Below, one piece after another: positions 46,790 to 59,880 of a stretch of DNA of 64,000 bases. Below the pieces are notes generated by a model. It was not told where the DNA came from. It saw only the letters and a program-made list of their open reading frames with translations, and did no database searches. The translations under genes and the position numbers were made by a program. This DNA is from Anthoceros angustus (lineage: Eukaryota; Streptophyta; Anthocerotopsida; Anthocerotales; Anthocerotaceae). The DNA is taken from the NCBI GenBank assembly GCA_010909165.1, contig VJWM01000118.1, forward strand, positions 310,001-374,000, given 5' to 3'. Positions within the stretch are counted from its first letter, which is position 1; each line of letters opens with the position of its first letter.

Positions 46790-47720
46790 GGTACGGACCC
46801 ATCCATCTCGTGAAGTTTGCCGGAAAATGCAACGACTATCATAAAGGAGGGCCAGTCCCTTCCTTTACATACTCCCGATTCCGCACGCGATCGTACAAAT
46901 CTTCACCGGTTTTGCACCAATGCATCTTCACCGAGCTTCTTCCCCGTCCTCGTAACAAACCCCAAGAGTCGCCGAGCTGGCTTTCCTCCCCGCCTCCTTC
47001 CATCATTACTCAAAAGTGGGCACTTCAAACCCACCGCATTACGGAGAGTGTCCGAGGTCAAGAAGGGTCCGTTGTGTGGTCACCTTCTCTGTCCGAACGC
47101 CCACAAGGCGGATGGCCCTGGTATCCCTCATGGGCGTAGTTCATCGTGAGTTTATTCAGATCCCGCAGATGAGCCCATTTGTCTTCTCTCACCCCATTGG
47201 CCTTAGGATTGTAGGGTGCCGCTTCATGATTGATGCAAATACTCCATGGCGGCCACCATCATTAAGGAAATGGGTTCCCCTATCACTTACCAACCGCAGG
47301 GACATCACTGGGTTATGATGTTCTCGTGTGAATTTGGCCACGGTTTATGGAGTCCGCTCTTGTCGCCACCGCCTACCCACCGGTGTGAGTCTGCCACCGT
47401 GATGTATCTCCTTTGTGTGTGTCTTGTCGAGGTCAGAGTAGGTCCAACAAAGTCAATACCCCACTTTTAAAGGTGCCGCCAATATCGGTACTAGCGGCCA
47501 CCGTGTCGTCGGGGTTGGCTTTCCGATCCACGACAAGCATCACACTTCTTCACAAAGCGGTGGGTGTCCCCATACATTGTTGGCCACCAAGATCCGCCTA
47601 AAATCTTTTGGTGGTGACTGCTGTAGTGTCCTCCCCAATCCGTGCATTCCCTCGACGACCGCCTCCTCTCGCCGGCAAGTACCTTCGTTACTCCGCCCCT
47701 AATTTGAACACACACACCGT
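46790..47720 (-). pseudogene. Integrase of element A (frameshifted)
   Basis: Seen in pieces: the zinc-binding HHCC region with HRFVKKCDACRG near 47540, a core start matching GIDFVGP near 47450, and SDRGTHFLND near 47280 (catalytic Asp and following motif). C-terminal residues MDGSVP are near 46800. Several frame changes separate these motifs. Confidence 0.75.
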
Positions 47721-47939
47721 TGTACATTCAAGGGTCGAGCATAGTGCACGAATGCCTCCTCTCCCACGAGTCGATGGAAGCTCCATTCCCGAGGTACCGC
47801 CCATTTCTTCAGAGGTTTGCCGGCGACCCTCCCTTCCGCTCGCTAAGGCCGCTCGTAGCTTGGGGTTCTCGGCCGGCTCCTCCGCTGTACTTTTACCGCG
47901 CAACCAATGTCTCATCCGGAACGCATCTTCCGATCTCTC

Positions 47940-49130
47940 AACACCGCCTGCTTTTCAATCGCGAGAAATTGCATTTTGGTGCCGCCTCCCTTGTCTTGTT
48001 TCCACTTCAACGTGAACTCCTGCAGCAACAATATCCACCTTGCTATCCGTCCGGACAGTCCGCTTTATTCACCGATGCTTCAGCAAAGTGGTCTACATAG
48101 AACACAAAGGTAGTAGTAGTGGAATTTCTTGACAAGATATACCATACCCAAGTGCTTCGGCTCAGTAGTTGTGTATTTTCTCTGGGTGAGCCGTCCAAAT
48201 AGTATACGGATAATCCCCGCTTGTCGTTCCGCTCAAGACTACTCCGATAGCAAAAGCGGACATCTACATACACATGAAATTTCTGCTCCAGGGTCCTCTT
48301 AGAACCGTGCGCTTACCAAGGTGTTCTCAGAATCCCGAAGGCCTCCTCTCGCTCCCTGTGACTGTGTCCAAACCTCCTCCTTCCGCAGAGTTCCGCCAAC
48401 TTAGCCGCCTTCGCAAAGTCCTTAATAAACCGGTAGTATCCCACCATTGTGAAACCTCTCACCTTTAGGTTCGTCGGGCCGAGATGGATGACCCGGACCT
48501 TGTCCCGTCCACCTCGATTCCCCGCGCCGACACCCGATGTCCCAGAAGATTCCTCCGTCATTCCAAAGTAGCATTTCGGTGTAGGCTCAATTGAGTCTCC
48601 CAGCGCTCAAGCACCTTCTTAGATGCCCAAGGTGTTTGTCCCGCTCCCCATGCACAAAAAATCATCCAGAATATCTCCATGAAGTCCCTCGAAGTCACTA
48701 AGACGTTGGTCACCATACGCATGAACGACCGGCGCCCGGTCATCCCAAAGGCACTTCTCTTGTAGGCAAACGCAACTCGTAGTGAAGGTCGTCTTGTCCC
48801 ACCGACTTAGGTGCAATTGGTTGTATCCGAGTAGCCATCCGGAAGGAGTAAGTAGTCCGTCCACCACCTTGTCCAAAATGTCGTCACGAATGGCATCGGA
48901 AGTGGTCCTTCTCGCGGCGTTGAGCTTCCTCCAATCTTGGCATACCCGAATTTGTCTGGCTGCTTGGGAACCACCACAAGCGACCCACTCGCTGACGATG
49001 GGGAAAATGATGTCCTCCGTACTTATCAAGGACCTCCTTCACCTTGATCGAATACTTGGGGTTGAGATTGTCGGATTCGACCGCACCGCCTCGGCTTCAA
49101 ATCGATCTTATGCTCTCCACTTCTAATGCC
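47940..49130 (-). pseudogene. Reverse transcriptase and RNase H of element A (frameshifted)
   Basis: RT motifs in different frames: CQDWRKLNAA near 48930, NQLHLS near 48820, the catalytic region with DDF near 48665, and VGYYRFIKDFAKAAKL near 48430. RNase H motif FVFYVDHFA is near 48090. Breaks occur between nearly every motif. Confidence 0.8.
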
Positions 49131-49599
49131 CTTCATGTCCGTGACCTTGAAGGCGAACACCTCAAAACTCCCCAAGTGCTTTAGTCCTTCCTTCAGTCCG
49201 GAGGCATGCCTTTCTTAAACTTCGAATTTGCTGGCCGGACCTCCACTTCTTCCACGTCCGGGTTCACCGCCTCCTGCTCGTGCCTGGCTGCCCAAACCCC
49301 TCGTCCTCCACTCGGGATCGTCCTCTCGCATCCCCATTCTCTCAAGAGCTCGTGGAGGTGAATCGTGTTACTCCTTCGATGTCCGCTTTTCCTTGGTCCG
49401 ACTCTTCACTGTCTCCCCTTGTGCCGGTCCGACCTCCTTCACTTCCTTCCTCCAGCCAGGCGTTACTCAAAACAATCAACCACTTCACCAAAGGCATCCC
49501 GGTAGTCCATCTCCTCCTCGGACCGGATCTTGCCTCCTCGAACTATCTTGTTCGCCTGGAGTCCTCCACGAGGTATACCCTTCCGTAGTGCTCAGCTTT

Positions 49600-50030
49600 C
49601 CCCACAATAGGTGTCCTTGCTCCAGGTGATAGCAACCCTTCCTTCTCGCACCTTAGGGTCCCAGTCCACCGGCTTGAAGTGAATCTCCTTCCTTCCAAAG
49701 TGTAGCTTTGTCTGGGCCAACCCCAGCCATGGCCGCCCCAGCAACACCTCATACCCTAATGGTCCGGCCGGTTTGATCACAACAAAATCCAGTTTGTAGG
49801 GTGCGCCGGCTATGGTGGCCAAGACTCCGGTTAACTCCGGGATCTCTTCTTGACATGTCCGCCATTCTCGAGTCTTCGTTGAGGGTTCAAGGATGTGAAG
49901 CCCAATTTTGCCGTGGCTTCGGTGATGAGGTTGACTCGGACCCCGTGTCCAACGGTACATCCTTGATGATACATCCAATCTCCACTTGTACCACGCCTGG
50001 TCCGTATGGGACACCACCCTCACTTCCAGC
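49600..50030 (-). pseudogene. Retropepsin (aspartic protease) of element A (frameshifted)
   Basis: A minus-strand frame with YEVLLGRPWLGLAQ (retropepsin C-terminal signature) and IGLHILEPSTKTREW. The upstream Asp-Thr-Gly active site region is disrupted in this copy but visible as LDTG in element B. Confidence 0.75.
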
Positions 50031-50984
50031 TACCCTTCCGGCTTTGGTGCTCGAGGCGGTTTCCTAACGGCCCGACGGACCTCTTGTCGGTATTTGGGTT
50101 ATCCTCGCCGCCGAAAGGACACAAGTCCGATTCATCATCGTCCGCCACATTAAAGAGGCTTCTACCCCAATCGAGGATCCTCCGGCCCTCATCCTCTCCC
50201 CGGTCACTTGTTCGGTATTCTCCGGATGCTTGCGCATTTCCTCCGCAACATCTCGGTCACCTCCGGACTACGTCCGGTGGAAATCGCCGTGGCCGCGGAG
50301 GCACCGCTTCCTTCTCCCCCTGCCGGAGAACTTCGGGTAATCCTCCGGCTGCCTGCCCCCCCTCCTTCATCGGTCGGATCCTCCGGTATTTCCGCTTGAT
50401 TGCCTTCCTCGGCCCGTGACGCTTCTCCGATCTTGTTCTTCTTCAATGGCGCCTTTCTCGTCGCTCCTTCCTTCGGCCACGAGTAGACACCTCCAAGATT
50501 TCCACGACTCCCTTCCTTCGACACCCCCACCGCACTTCTTGTTCTTTTCCATCTCGCACTGGGAATCTCTTCCCACTCCGCCAATCGAGCATCTTGACTT
50601 GCCGTCAGTGTGAGTCTTAGGAGGTGGCGTTGGTGGTCGGGGTTCTCCGCTTGGTGTGGCATATCGTACCGTCCTTGTGCGGGGTTGGGACATTGCATCG
50701 TCATATATGCCCAGCTTGCCGCCACACCGCTCAAGTCCCCATTACCCCGCCTCGTGGAGTACGGACACGCGTTGGAGTAATGGCGATTCAGCCCAGACAC
50801 CACTGCACGGAGGATACGAAGGGCTCCCATGCGGTCGTGCATCGGTGGCCTTGTATTGACGGACCTCCGGTTGATACATGGTTTTGGGATATCGCGCCCG
50901 GAGGGGCTTCTGCACTGATAGGCCTCTTCCCATTGCTCCTCGGCCTCCTCCTCGTATTCGTAGTCCACTTGATGCACCGGCCTT

Positions 50985-52080
50985 GAGGCGGTTGGATGAA
51001 TCGTGTTGCCGCACACGGCACACGAGATGCGCGCACCGTAGTCGGCCGCCGCCTCGGTCCTTAACGGTTTATCGCGTGTCCTCTACTCTCTTTATCACTT
51101 TTTCCAGTCCTCCGCACTGCCACCTCCTTTGAGGGAGTCGGGCGGAGCTTCTCGGACCGGGTGTCACCACCTCCTTCTTACCTCGCTTTTAGCCGGGCCT
51201 TCTTCTTCTTCTGGGATACTCTTCCTCGCTAGAGACCTCCGTCTTCTTCTGACGACCGCCTCCTCAAGACACCTCCGATTGGTCTTCCTCCTCCTCAAGA
51301 CTCTTCCTCCTGAGTCCGAACCCGCTTTCTTCTTCTTCTTCTTGCCTCCTTGAGCGGATTTCTTTATCCTCGATGTAGCGATTCCTCGTAGTTTTCGGCC
51401 GCTCGACCGCCTTGCCCACGTCCTTCTGCCAGCGCAGACGTGCTCGCCATGGGTTTGGCTAGACCGCCGCAACCACCGCATCGCTTGCATCGTGGTATGG
51501 GTTGGATGCCGATCCTCGGGCATAGAACCGCTGGCTGAGCCCTCCTTCTTCCTCGCCTGATTTTCCAACTTTGATAATACATACCCTCCCGGTCGATCCT
51601 CGAAACCGTTCTAAGAAGGCATTTTCAAAGCTTCAAACGAGGCGGGTGGGGCATTCTCCTGGTCGGTACTTTCTCCGATACCATTGAGCACCGTCCTGGA
51701 GAACCCCTTGGAAAGCTGGATGAGCCGTCGCCTCCCTCCGTTGAAGTTGGCTTTGGACATGAAGTCCTCCACAAAGGTCTCCGCATCCCGCTCCTTCTTC
51801 CCTCCGAATATGGAGTACGCTTGTTTGGTCGAGGCCATGGCCGCCATCGGGTTAGGCGTGGGCCCTACCTTCTTCCCGCCTCCCGTACTGCCTTGGTCCG
51901 ACACCACACGTTCTCCTCCTCCTCGATGGTGCTCTCGTTGGGTTTGACGCCTCTCCCCGGCTCGGAGACACGCGAGGTGACCACGTCCGATCCTCCCGAC
52001 GGTTCACTCTTGACCGCCGCTCGACCGCCACGCATTCACTTACCTTCTCTCCTAAGCACTTTGCGCACCACGCACGATTT
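50985..52080 (-). pseudogene. Gag of element A (frameshifted)
   Basis: A capsid-like stretch TKQAYSIFGGKKERDAETF near 51790 and a degraded zinc knuckle (C-x2-C then GNT) near 51000. It lies directly downstream of the primer-binding site on the minus strand, as expected for gag. Confidence 0.7.
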
Positions 52081-52095
52081 GCAACGGCGCCAAAA

Positions 52096-53180
52096 TGTGG
52101 CGGACTTTGCGATGGCCAGCGCGCACAATCCGTGTCGTTGTAGGAAGAAGTCCGCTCCCAAGGGAATGATAGGCTGCCATGCTTGTGTGATTCTACCGCC
52201 TTAGCGCTCACCCTCAACACACACATACTCCTAACTACTCAACGTTCACCGACAGCCCTATGGCTAAACGCTTAGGACCCCCAGACGTGCTACATCCGCC
52301 CCTCACGCATCCTCCTTTCCTCTCTCCCTCACGCTACACTCGCCTTAGAAAAGACGCTGGTTACACAGCCCCGACCTCCTCCGCTCCGCCGGGCCTCCGT
52401 CCGGCTCTACACGCCTCCCGAGTTCCTCCGGCCACACTGCCCACCGGTCGGTCCGGCTCCGACGAGCACGGTCACCGCCACCCTTCCCCGCACACACCAC
52501 AACGCTGCTAAGTCCGCCAGGACCTTGATCAATCTCCCGAGTGCTCGGCTCGCCTGACTCAGACTCACGTTAGCAAGAAGACTCACAAAGGTCTGCAAGA
52601 ACGCGCATCAACACCAAGAGAAAGATGCTTTACTAGAGCAGCCTCGCCTCTTATATCTGCGCCCAAGGCGCGCCTTTATTACACCCCTATTCGAGCCGAT
52701 AGCTACCGGTATACCCTAATCGCCGCCTACCATCCTATTTCCTCCCCTATCTCCTTCGCCACGTGGGCGGAAGGTCCTGGCCCCGGAATGGGTGGTCCAA
52801 TCCCCCGACAGCTTGGGCGCACCCAATCGGATGATCCGTGAGGCGGGCCCTCCTCTCCCAATCCTGGTTGGGCTACGCGGCGGTCGACAACCGCCGTTAC
52901 ACGCCATCCTCCTCGGCCTCCTCGGGTCCTTCGCCGGTGGGGCCACCACTCTCCCTAGCGTAAGTCGGCGGGGCTCCTCCTCATCGCTGCACCGGTCCTC
53001 GGTCTGCTCGACTCAACTGTGAGTCCGGCTCACCGCCGGGTCCGACCTGTCCGGTGGACCTCGTGGTCCGATATCGGGTCCGGACTCGTGGTCCGGACGA
53101 CACGGGTCCGGACTTGTGGTCCGGACTTACCGAGGTCCGGACTGTGGTCCGGCCTCCGGGTCCCACAAAGTCCGGACTCA
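52096..53180 (-). repeat. LTR shared by elements A (5') and B (3')
   Basis: + strand start tgtggcggac and end ggactca. The primer-binding site of A follows on one side, and the purine tract and 3' module of B on the other. No second LTR or target duplication lies between the two internal regions. Confidence 0.8.
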
Positions 53181-56100
53181 CGCCCACCCGGGTTTCCTCC
53201 CTCACGGACTCCTCCGTGGCTCTCCCTCAAGTCCTCCACTGCTCCCGATGTGACTCCTTTGGCCCTCCTTCCATGGTGAGGTGCGGGGTGCTTACCGTGA
53301 TCCGCCGCCTCCTCCTCCTCCGGCCGCTCCTCCTCCGCCGCCTCATTATCTCAAACAGGCCACTAGGGTCCTGTCCGCCCCGTGGCCTTCATCTCCTTCC
53401 GAGCCTTCCAGGGTCCGTCTGCTTCGGCCGAGGCTTCTATCGCTCAGAGCTGGTAATAGGCAAAGTCCGAATCGACTTGTTGAATTGCCTCTTCCACGGT
53501 GCCCGAGCACCCGATACTCCCTCCGCCATAAGTGTTCCGGAGTGGGCGTGCCCGGCTTGTTGGGCCACCTCTCCGCCAGACGGTGGAGCCGGTCAGATCA
53601 CGCGAGGCTACAAGGCGGCCTCGGTCACCTCCTGCCCTTTGTTGCTCCTGCTCCGGCTCCGTCGTTTCCTCTCCATTGCCACCTTACCGCCATAGCGCAG
53701 CTGCCCCTTCCGCCTTTCTCAGGACCAGCCTTCTTTTTCTGCCTGCTCGCGCCTCCGCTCATTCTCGGCCTTAGCTCCGCCAGCTCCTCTCCAGGCCGAT
53801 ACCCGTCCGACTCCGGACTTCCTCCACTCCTTCAGCTCGCAACGCCCAACTCCTTGGATAGTCGCCGATTTTCCTCCGTCTTGACGGAGCCGAGGCACTC
53901 GTGCTCAAGTCGTGGATTCTCTCGCTGAGAATCACCCGCTCCGACGCATCTTGGAGTTGTAGCTCCAGCGTGTCCTCTGCCTCCATCCGCCGCCTCCTCT
54001 ACTCTGCACTGCATCGGAGATCTCCTATCTCCCGAGTCTGGCCTCCATCTCCTCCTTGCCCCTTGCTCGCCCATAGCCGGCGGCCTCGGTCACCTCCTGC
54101 ATGCCTGTTGCTCCACTGCTCCGGCTCCGTCGTTTCCTCTCCATTGCCGACCCCGCCATAGCGCGGCGTTCCCTTCCGCCTTTCTCTTTGGACCGCGGCT
54201 TCTTTTACACTTCCGGTGCTCGCTCCTCCGTTCATTCGGCTTTAGCTCATGACTCCTCTCAGGTGCGGTACCTCTCGACTCCTTCCTCCGGCTCATTCAG
54301 CATGGCAGCGTCCAACTCCTTGGATAGATGCGATTTTCCTCCGTCTTGAGGCCGGGCTGCACTCTATTTCGTGCTCGTGGATTCTCGTTGAGAATCACTG
54401 CCTGCGCATCTTGGGTTGTAGCTCTCAGTGTCCTTGTCCTCCATCTGCTGCCGCCTCTCCTCTACTTCCTGTGTACTCGGAGATCTCCTATCTCCCAGTC
54501 TTGGCCTCCATCTCCTCCTGGCCTTGCACTCCATAGCCTTTGTCACGGCCTTGAGTTAGCCTCGGTACTGCTGACTCTCCACGGTTCGATCACGTGTGAT
54601 CCGGTCGCTCTTCTGCGGCCAGGCTCCTTCGCCTTTACAGGCCTCGCCCATGGCTCTGGCCGGGCCGCCTCCGCCAGTCCCGAGCTCTCTCGCTTGTGCC
54701 GGGCCTCTTCCGCCTCTGCTGCCTTCCCTTCGCCCGCAGGTCCTCCGCCCGCTTGGGCCTCTGAGCTTGCTTCACTGTCAGACATTGAAGAACCTTGGCC
54801 CGGCCCCGAACCGCCTGGCCTCCGCCACCCGGCGTTCCCTTCCGCCTTTCTCTTTGGACCGCGGCTTCTTTTACACTTCCGGTGCTCGCTCCTCCGTTCA
54901 TTCGGCTTTAGCTCATGACTCCTCTCAGGTGCGGTACCTCTCGACTCCTTCCTCCGGCTCATTCAGCATGGCAGCGTCCAACTCCTTGGATAGATGCGAT
55001 TTTCCTCCGTCTTGAGGCCGGGCTGCACTCTATTTCGTGCTCGTGGATTCTCGTTGAGAATCACTGCCTGCGCATCTTGGGTTGTAGCTCTCAGTGTCCT
55101 TGTCCTCCATCTGCTGCCGCCTCTCCTCTACTTCCTGTGTACTCGGAGATCTCCTATCTCCCAGTCTTGGCCTCCATCTCCTCCTGGCCTTGCACTCCAT
55201 AGCCTTTGTCACGGCCTTGAGTTAGCCTCGGTACTGCTGACTCTCCACGGTTCGATCACGTGTGATCCGGTCGCTCTTCTGCGGCCAGGCTCCTTCGCCT
55301 TTACAGGCCTCGCCCATGGCTCTGGCCGGGCCGCCTCCAGTCCAGCTCTCTCTGCTTGTGCCGGGCCTCTTCCGCCTCTGCTTCCCCTCTTCTGCAAGGT
55401 CCTCCGCGCTTGGGCCTCTGAGCTTGCTTCATTTGTTCGCCTGGTGAAGAACCTTAGATCCTGAACCGGGCCTCGCGCTCCGCCACCGGCGTTCCCTTCC
55501 TCGATCCGGCGAGGACTCCGCCTTTCCTTTGCCCCCGGGCCGCCTTCACTTGCTCTTGAGTTCCACCATCCTCCTCCGGGTGGCCTCCACTTCGGGTCTT
55601 CTCCACTGCACTACGAGACCCCAAAGCATTCCGTCCATGACGGTAGCTGACTCGCCGTGTTTCTTCCACGGCCACCGGTGAGGCCCCCACAAAGTCCGTG
55701 AGGGAGGCATTTCGTCCGCCAAGGACCTCCATACCGCATCCGAGTAAGTCCGACTGGGTTCTCGGAGACCGGACCCTCGTCCCGAGTGGTGAGGTCCGAG
55801 TCTCACCCTCTTGGCCCTCTTGGCCTCTAACTCCTTTGTGCCCTCTTTCTCCGGGGCTCTGAGGAGGTGAGGGGTCCGGAGCAAGCTCTTTTGCCCCTTC
55901 TGCCGGGGAGACTGCTGGTGGGCCGCTGACCTCCGCCTCCCCACGCCCCTTCTCGCCTCCTCTCTTGCCTCTTGCCACTCCGTGGCGGTACCGCACCTCG
56001 AGGTGGGGGCTGCGCGGTGACCTCCTGCTCCTTGGGCCACGTCCTTTCTGCCCTCCTTACGCCTCTTGACCTCTTGCCACTCCGTGGGCGGGGTAAGAAG

Positions 56101-57250
56101 TCTCGGCACCTTCGAGGTGCGTTGGTAAGCCGTCTTCGCCTCTTGGCTCCCGCTGAGTTCGTGGGGGCTCGGCCGTGGTTGTTGGTCGTCTCCGGTGCCG
56201 GAGCCGCCAACGCCTCCAGATCGCCTCCCAGGCCTACTGCCCGAGGGCACCAAAGGAGGAAGGGGAATCGCCTCCCAAACTTCCCCGGGTGGTGAGGGGT
56301 TCGCTCACGTATGGAGTCCGGACCTCCTCCGCCTCCTCCCGAGTCCGCTTGGTCTTCAAGGACGACCACCTCGCCCTTGCACGCTCTACTTACAGCGGGG
56401 CCTCCGGCCCCGGGCGCCCGTTCAAGCTCTCCTCCTTGAGGCTCGAAATGTCCCCATACATGAATCGTATGGGGTCACCGATGGCGAGGCTTCGCTCCTT
56501 AGCTTGCGTCCCGATCAACCAAGATAATCCTTCCCACCGCTTCTTCCCACTGAGCGCATGCAGAATACTATCAGTTATCACCAAGGTGATCCACCTTGGT
56601 GTGTTCCAATGGACAATGATCCGCTACCGCCTTACTCGACTCAGCAGATCGGATATCAACCATCCGTTGTCCTGCCTGTGCCTCAAGATCGCTACGCGTG
56701 GCGCCCTATCTTCCCTTCGCCTTAAGGGGCTCCTGCACCACGCCCCTTCTTCCTCCTTCGCGGTTGTAGGCCGCCTCGACCTCCAAGGTCCATCGCCGGG
56801 GTCCTCCTGAGGTTCTTGATCGACCTCCTGGGTCACGCAACATCTTCCCGCAACTCGGACCAAAGTACTGCCAGGTCCGCACTGAACTCCAGTGCCATTC
56901 CCTCCACCCCCCTCCTCCTCCCGTTCAAGTCCCGGGAGGCCGGTCACAATGTTGCGCCCACGAGGGTCCATGGCTCCCAGACTGCCGGCTTTTGGGTGCC
57001 ATTGCTTTCTCCTCCTCTTGTTCTTTGTCTGGCCGAGTCCGGCGGCACGATGTTCCTCCTCCTCACGCCTCCACCTCGCTGTGGCCGCGCCTGCCGCTGG
57101 CGCCCCGGGCCGGGCTTGATTATGGGCCGCACCGTGGGGTTGTCCGGCCTGTCTGCCTCCCTCCCTCCTGGCCGGGGTCTGGAGGTTCTGTCCGTACTCC
57201 ATAGTGGGTCCGTTGTTCACTCCGAGTCCGGAGTATACTCCGAGCCTCGT
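53181..57250 (-). pseudogene. Post-integrase module of element B (coiled-coil-like remnant)
   Basis: Corresponds to 43781-46560 and 1-3385 but enlarged by an internal duplication. Minus-strand frames near 53771-54074 contain VILSERIHDL and KTEENRRLSKEL, fitting a heptad pattern. It contains the conserved dyad at 56579-56601. No intact frame remains. Confidence 0.5.
54165..55337. repeat. 666-bp-offset duplication with ~507 bp identical
   Basis: 54165-54671 and 54831-55337 read the same base for base. After 54671/55337 the copies still correspond but differ by many indels. The exact block stands out against the noisy similarity elsewhere. Confidence 0.9.
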
Positions 57251-57439
57251 CCAAGCGCTACCCCAATTTATTCCTCCTTTTCCGCCTTATTTATCCTTCA
57301 ATCCTAAAAAACAAACCCTACTTATTTCTTAACTCCCGTGGAAGTGCATAGCCCACATACTCCTTCTCATCTACATGCCTCGCCAACACTAAGCATGATA
57401 CTTCTTCACCCGCCACCCGTTCACCCGAGTGGGCAGCTC

Positions 57440-58430
57440 TCATCTAGTCGTGAATGGACGGATTGTCATATACTTGCACCACTTGGTACGGACCCATCCA
57501 TCTCGTGAAGTTTGCCCGAAAATGCATGTACGACTATCATAAAGGAGGGCCAGTCCCTTCCTTTACATACTCGATTCGCTGGCGATCGTGCCAAATCTTC
57601 TGGTTTTGCACCAAGCATCTTCATGAGCTTCTTCCCCGTCTCCGTAACAAACCCCAAGAGTCGCCGAGCTGGCTTTCCTCCGCCTCCCTTCCATCATTAC
57701 TCGAAAAGTGGGCACTTCAAACTCCACGGCATTACGGAGAGTGTCCGTAGGTCAAGTAAGGGTCCGTTGTGTGGTCACCTTCTCTGTCCGAACGCCCATG
57801 CGGATGGCGACTTGGTATCCAGTCATGGGCGTAGTTCATCGTGAGTTTATTCAATCCTGCATGAGCCCATTTGTCTTCTCTCACACCCCCATTGGCCTTA
57901 GGATTGTAGGGTGCCGTCTGCGATGATTGATGCCGAAATACTCCGTCATGGCGGCCACCACATCATTAAGGAAATGGGTTCCCCTATCACTTACCAATGC
58001 GGACATCCGTCGGGGTTATGATGTTCTCATGTGAATTTGGCCACGGTATTTGGAGTCCGTTCTTGTCGCCACCGCCTCTACCCACCGTGCGAGTCCGTTG
58101 CCACCGGGATGTATCTCCTTTGTGTGTGTCTTGTCGAGGTCAGGTCCAACAAAGTCAATACCCCACTTTTCGAAGGTGCGGTGCCAATATCGGTACTAGC
58201 GGCCACCGTGTCGTGGGGTTTTTTCCGATCCGCCGACAAGCATCACACTTCTTCACAAACCGGTGGGTGTCCCCATACATTGTTGGCCACCGATCCGCCA
58301 AATCTTTTGGTGGTGACTGTCTTTGCGTAGTGTCCTCCCCAATCCTTCGTGCATTCCCGACGGCCTCCTGCTCGCCGGTTGTAAGTACCTTCGTTCTACT
58401 CCGTCCGCCCTAATTTGAACACACACCGTT
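57440..58430 (-). pseudogene. Integrase of element B (frameshifted)
   Basis: Same motifs as the element A integrase in shifted frames, including the region encoding GIDFVGP near 58150 and the C-terminal stretch near 57500 (FSGKLHEMDGSVP). Confidence 0.75.
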
Positions 58431-59880
58431 GTACATTCTCAAGGGTCGAGCATAGTGCACGAATGCCTCCTCTCACGAGTCGATTTCGGAAGCTCCATTC
58501 CCAGGTACCGCCTATTTCTTCGAGGGTCGGACCGCGGACCCTCCCTTCTCCGCTCGCTAAGGCGCTTCGTAGCTTGGGGTTCGGCCGGGCTCCTCGGTTG
58601 TACTTTACCGCGGCAACCAATGTCTCATCCGGGAACGCATCTTCCTGATCTCTCAACACCTGCTGTGTTTTCAATCGTGACAGGAAATCTGCATTTTGGT
58701 GCTGCCTCCCTTGTCTTGTTTCCACTTCAAACGTGAACTCCTGCAGCAACAATATCCACCTTGCTATCCGTCCGGACAGGTCCGCCTTATTCACCAGATG
58801 CTTCAGCGCAAAGTGGTCTACATAGAACACAAACTCACTGGGTAGCAGGTAGTGTCGGAATTTCTTGACAGCATATACCATACCCAGTGCTTCGCGCTCT
58901 GTAGTTGTGTATTTTCTCGTGGTGAGTGTCATCGTCCGTAGTATACGGATAATCCCGCTTGTCGTCCTTCCGGCTCAAGACTACTCCGATAGCAAAGCGG
59001 ACACGTCTACATACACATGAAATTTCTGCTCGTCCGGTCCTCTTAGAACCGTGCGCTTACCAAGGTGTTCGTAAATCCGAAGGCCTCCTCTCGCCTGTGA
59101 CCGGTCCAAACCTCCTCCTTCCGCAGAGTTCGTCAAACTTAGCCGCCTCTTCGCAAAGTCCTTAATAAACCCGGTAGTATCCCACCATTCGAAACCTCTC
59201 GGCTCCTTTAGGTTCGTCGGTGGAGATCGGATGACCGGACCTTGTCTGGTCCACCTCGATTCCACCGACACCGATGTCCCAAAGATTCCCTCCGTCATTC
59301 CAAAGTAGCATTTCTCGGTGTAGGCTCAATTGAGTCTCCGGCAGCTCAAGCACCTTCTTAGATGTCCAAGGTGTTTGTCCCGCTCCCCATGCACACAAAA
59401 TCATCCAGGAATATCTCCATGAAGTCCCTCGTGAAGTCACAAGACGTTGGTCACCATACGCATGAACGACCACAGGCGCCGGTCATCCCAAAGGCACTTC
59501 TCTTGTAGGCAAGCGTACCCCACTCGTAGTGAAGGTCGTCTTGTCCCCATCCGACTCCCTTAGGTGCAATTGGTTGTATCCGGAGTAGCCATCCGGAAGG
59601 AGTAAGTAGTCCGTCCACCACCTTGTCCAAAATGTCGTCACGAATGGCATCGGAAGTGGTCCTTCTCTGCGGCGTTGAGCTTCCTCCAATCTTGGCATAC
59701 CCGAATTTGTCTGGCTGTTTCTTGGGAACCACCACAATCGGCGACCCACTGTTGACGATGGGGAAAATGATGTCCGCCTGTACTTATCAAGGACCTCCTT
59801 CACCTTGATCGAATACTTGGGGTTGAGCTTGTATTGTCGGATTCGATGGCACCGCTCCCGGCTTCAAATCGATCTTATGC
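58396..59880 (-). pseudogene. Reverse transcriptase and RNase H of element B
   Basis: The RNase H domain is the best-preserved coding piece of the region: a frame of ~178 codons at 58396-58932 with YTTTEREALGMVYAVKKFR, FVFYVDHFALKHL and HQNADFLSRL, classic Ty3/gypsy RNase H. The RT part (about 59000-59880) has VVPKKQPDKF, GYSGYNQLHLRESD and DKTTFTT in different frames. Many indels. Confidence 0.85.

Larger units (their letters stand above)
42685..53180 (-). mobile_element. Ty3/gypsy element A, complete structure, decayed coding
   Basis: Minus-strand order: 5' LTR (52096-53180), primer-binding site ttttggcgccgttgc at 52095-52081, gag, protease, reverse transcriptase, RNase H, integrase, a ~2.8-kb post-integrase module, purine tract, 3' LTR (42685-43780). 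The gag-protease-RT-RNaseH-integrase order defines Ty3/gypsy. The RT active site reads like FLDDFCV and the primer-binding site is of tRNA-Asp type, both seen in the Athila/Tat side of the superfamily; exact clade not determined. All frames are broken by many 1-5-bp indels. Confidence 0.85.
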
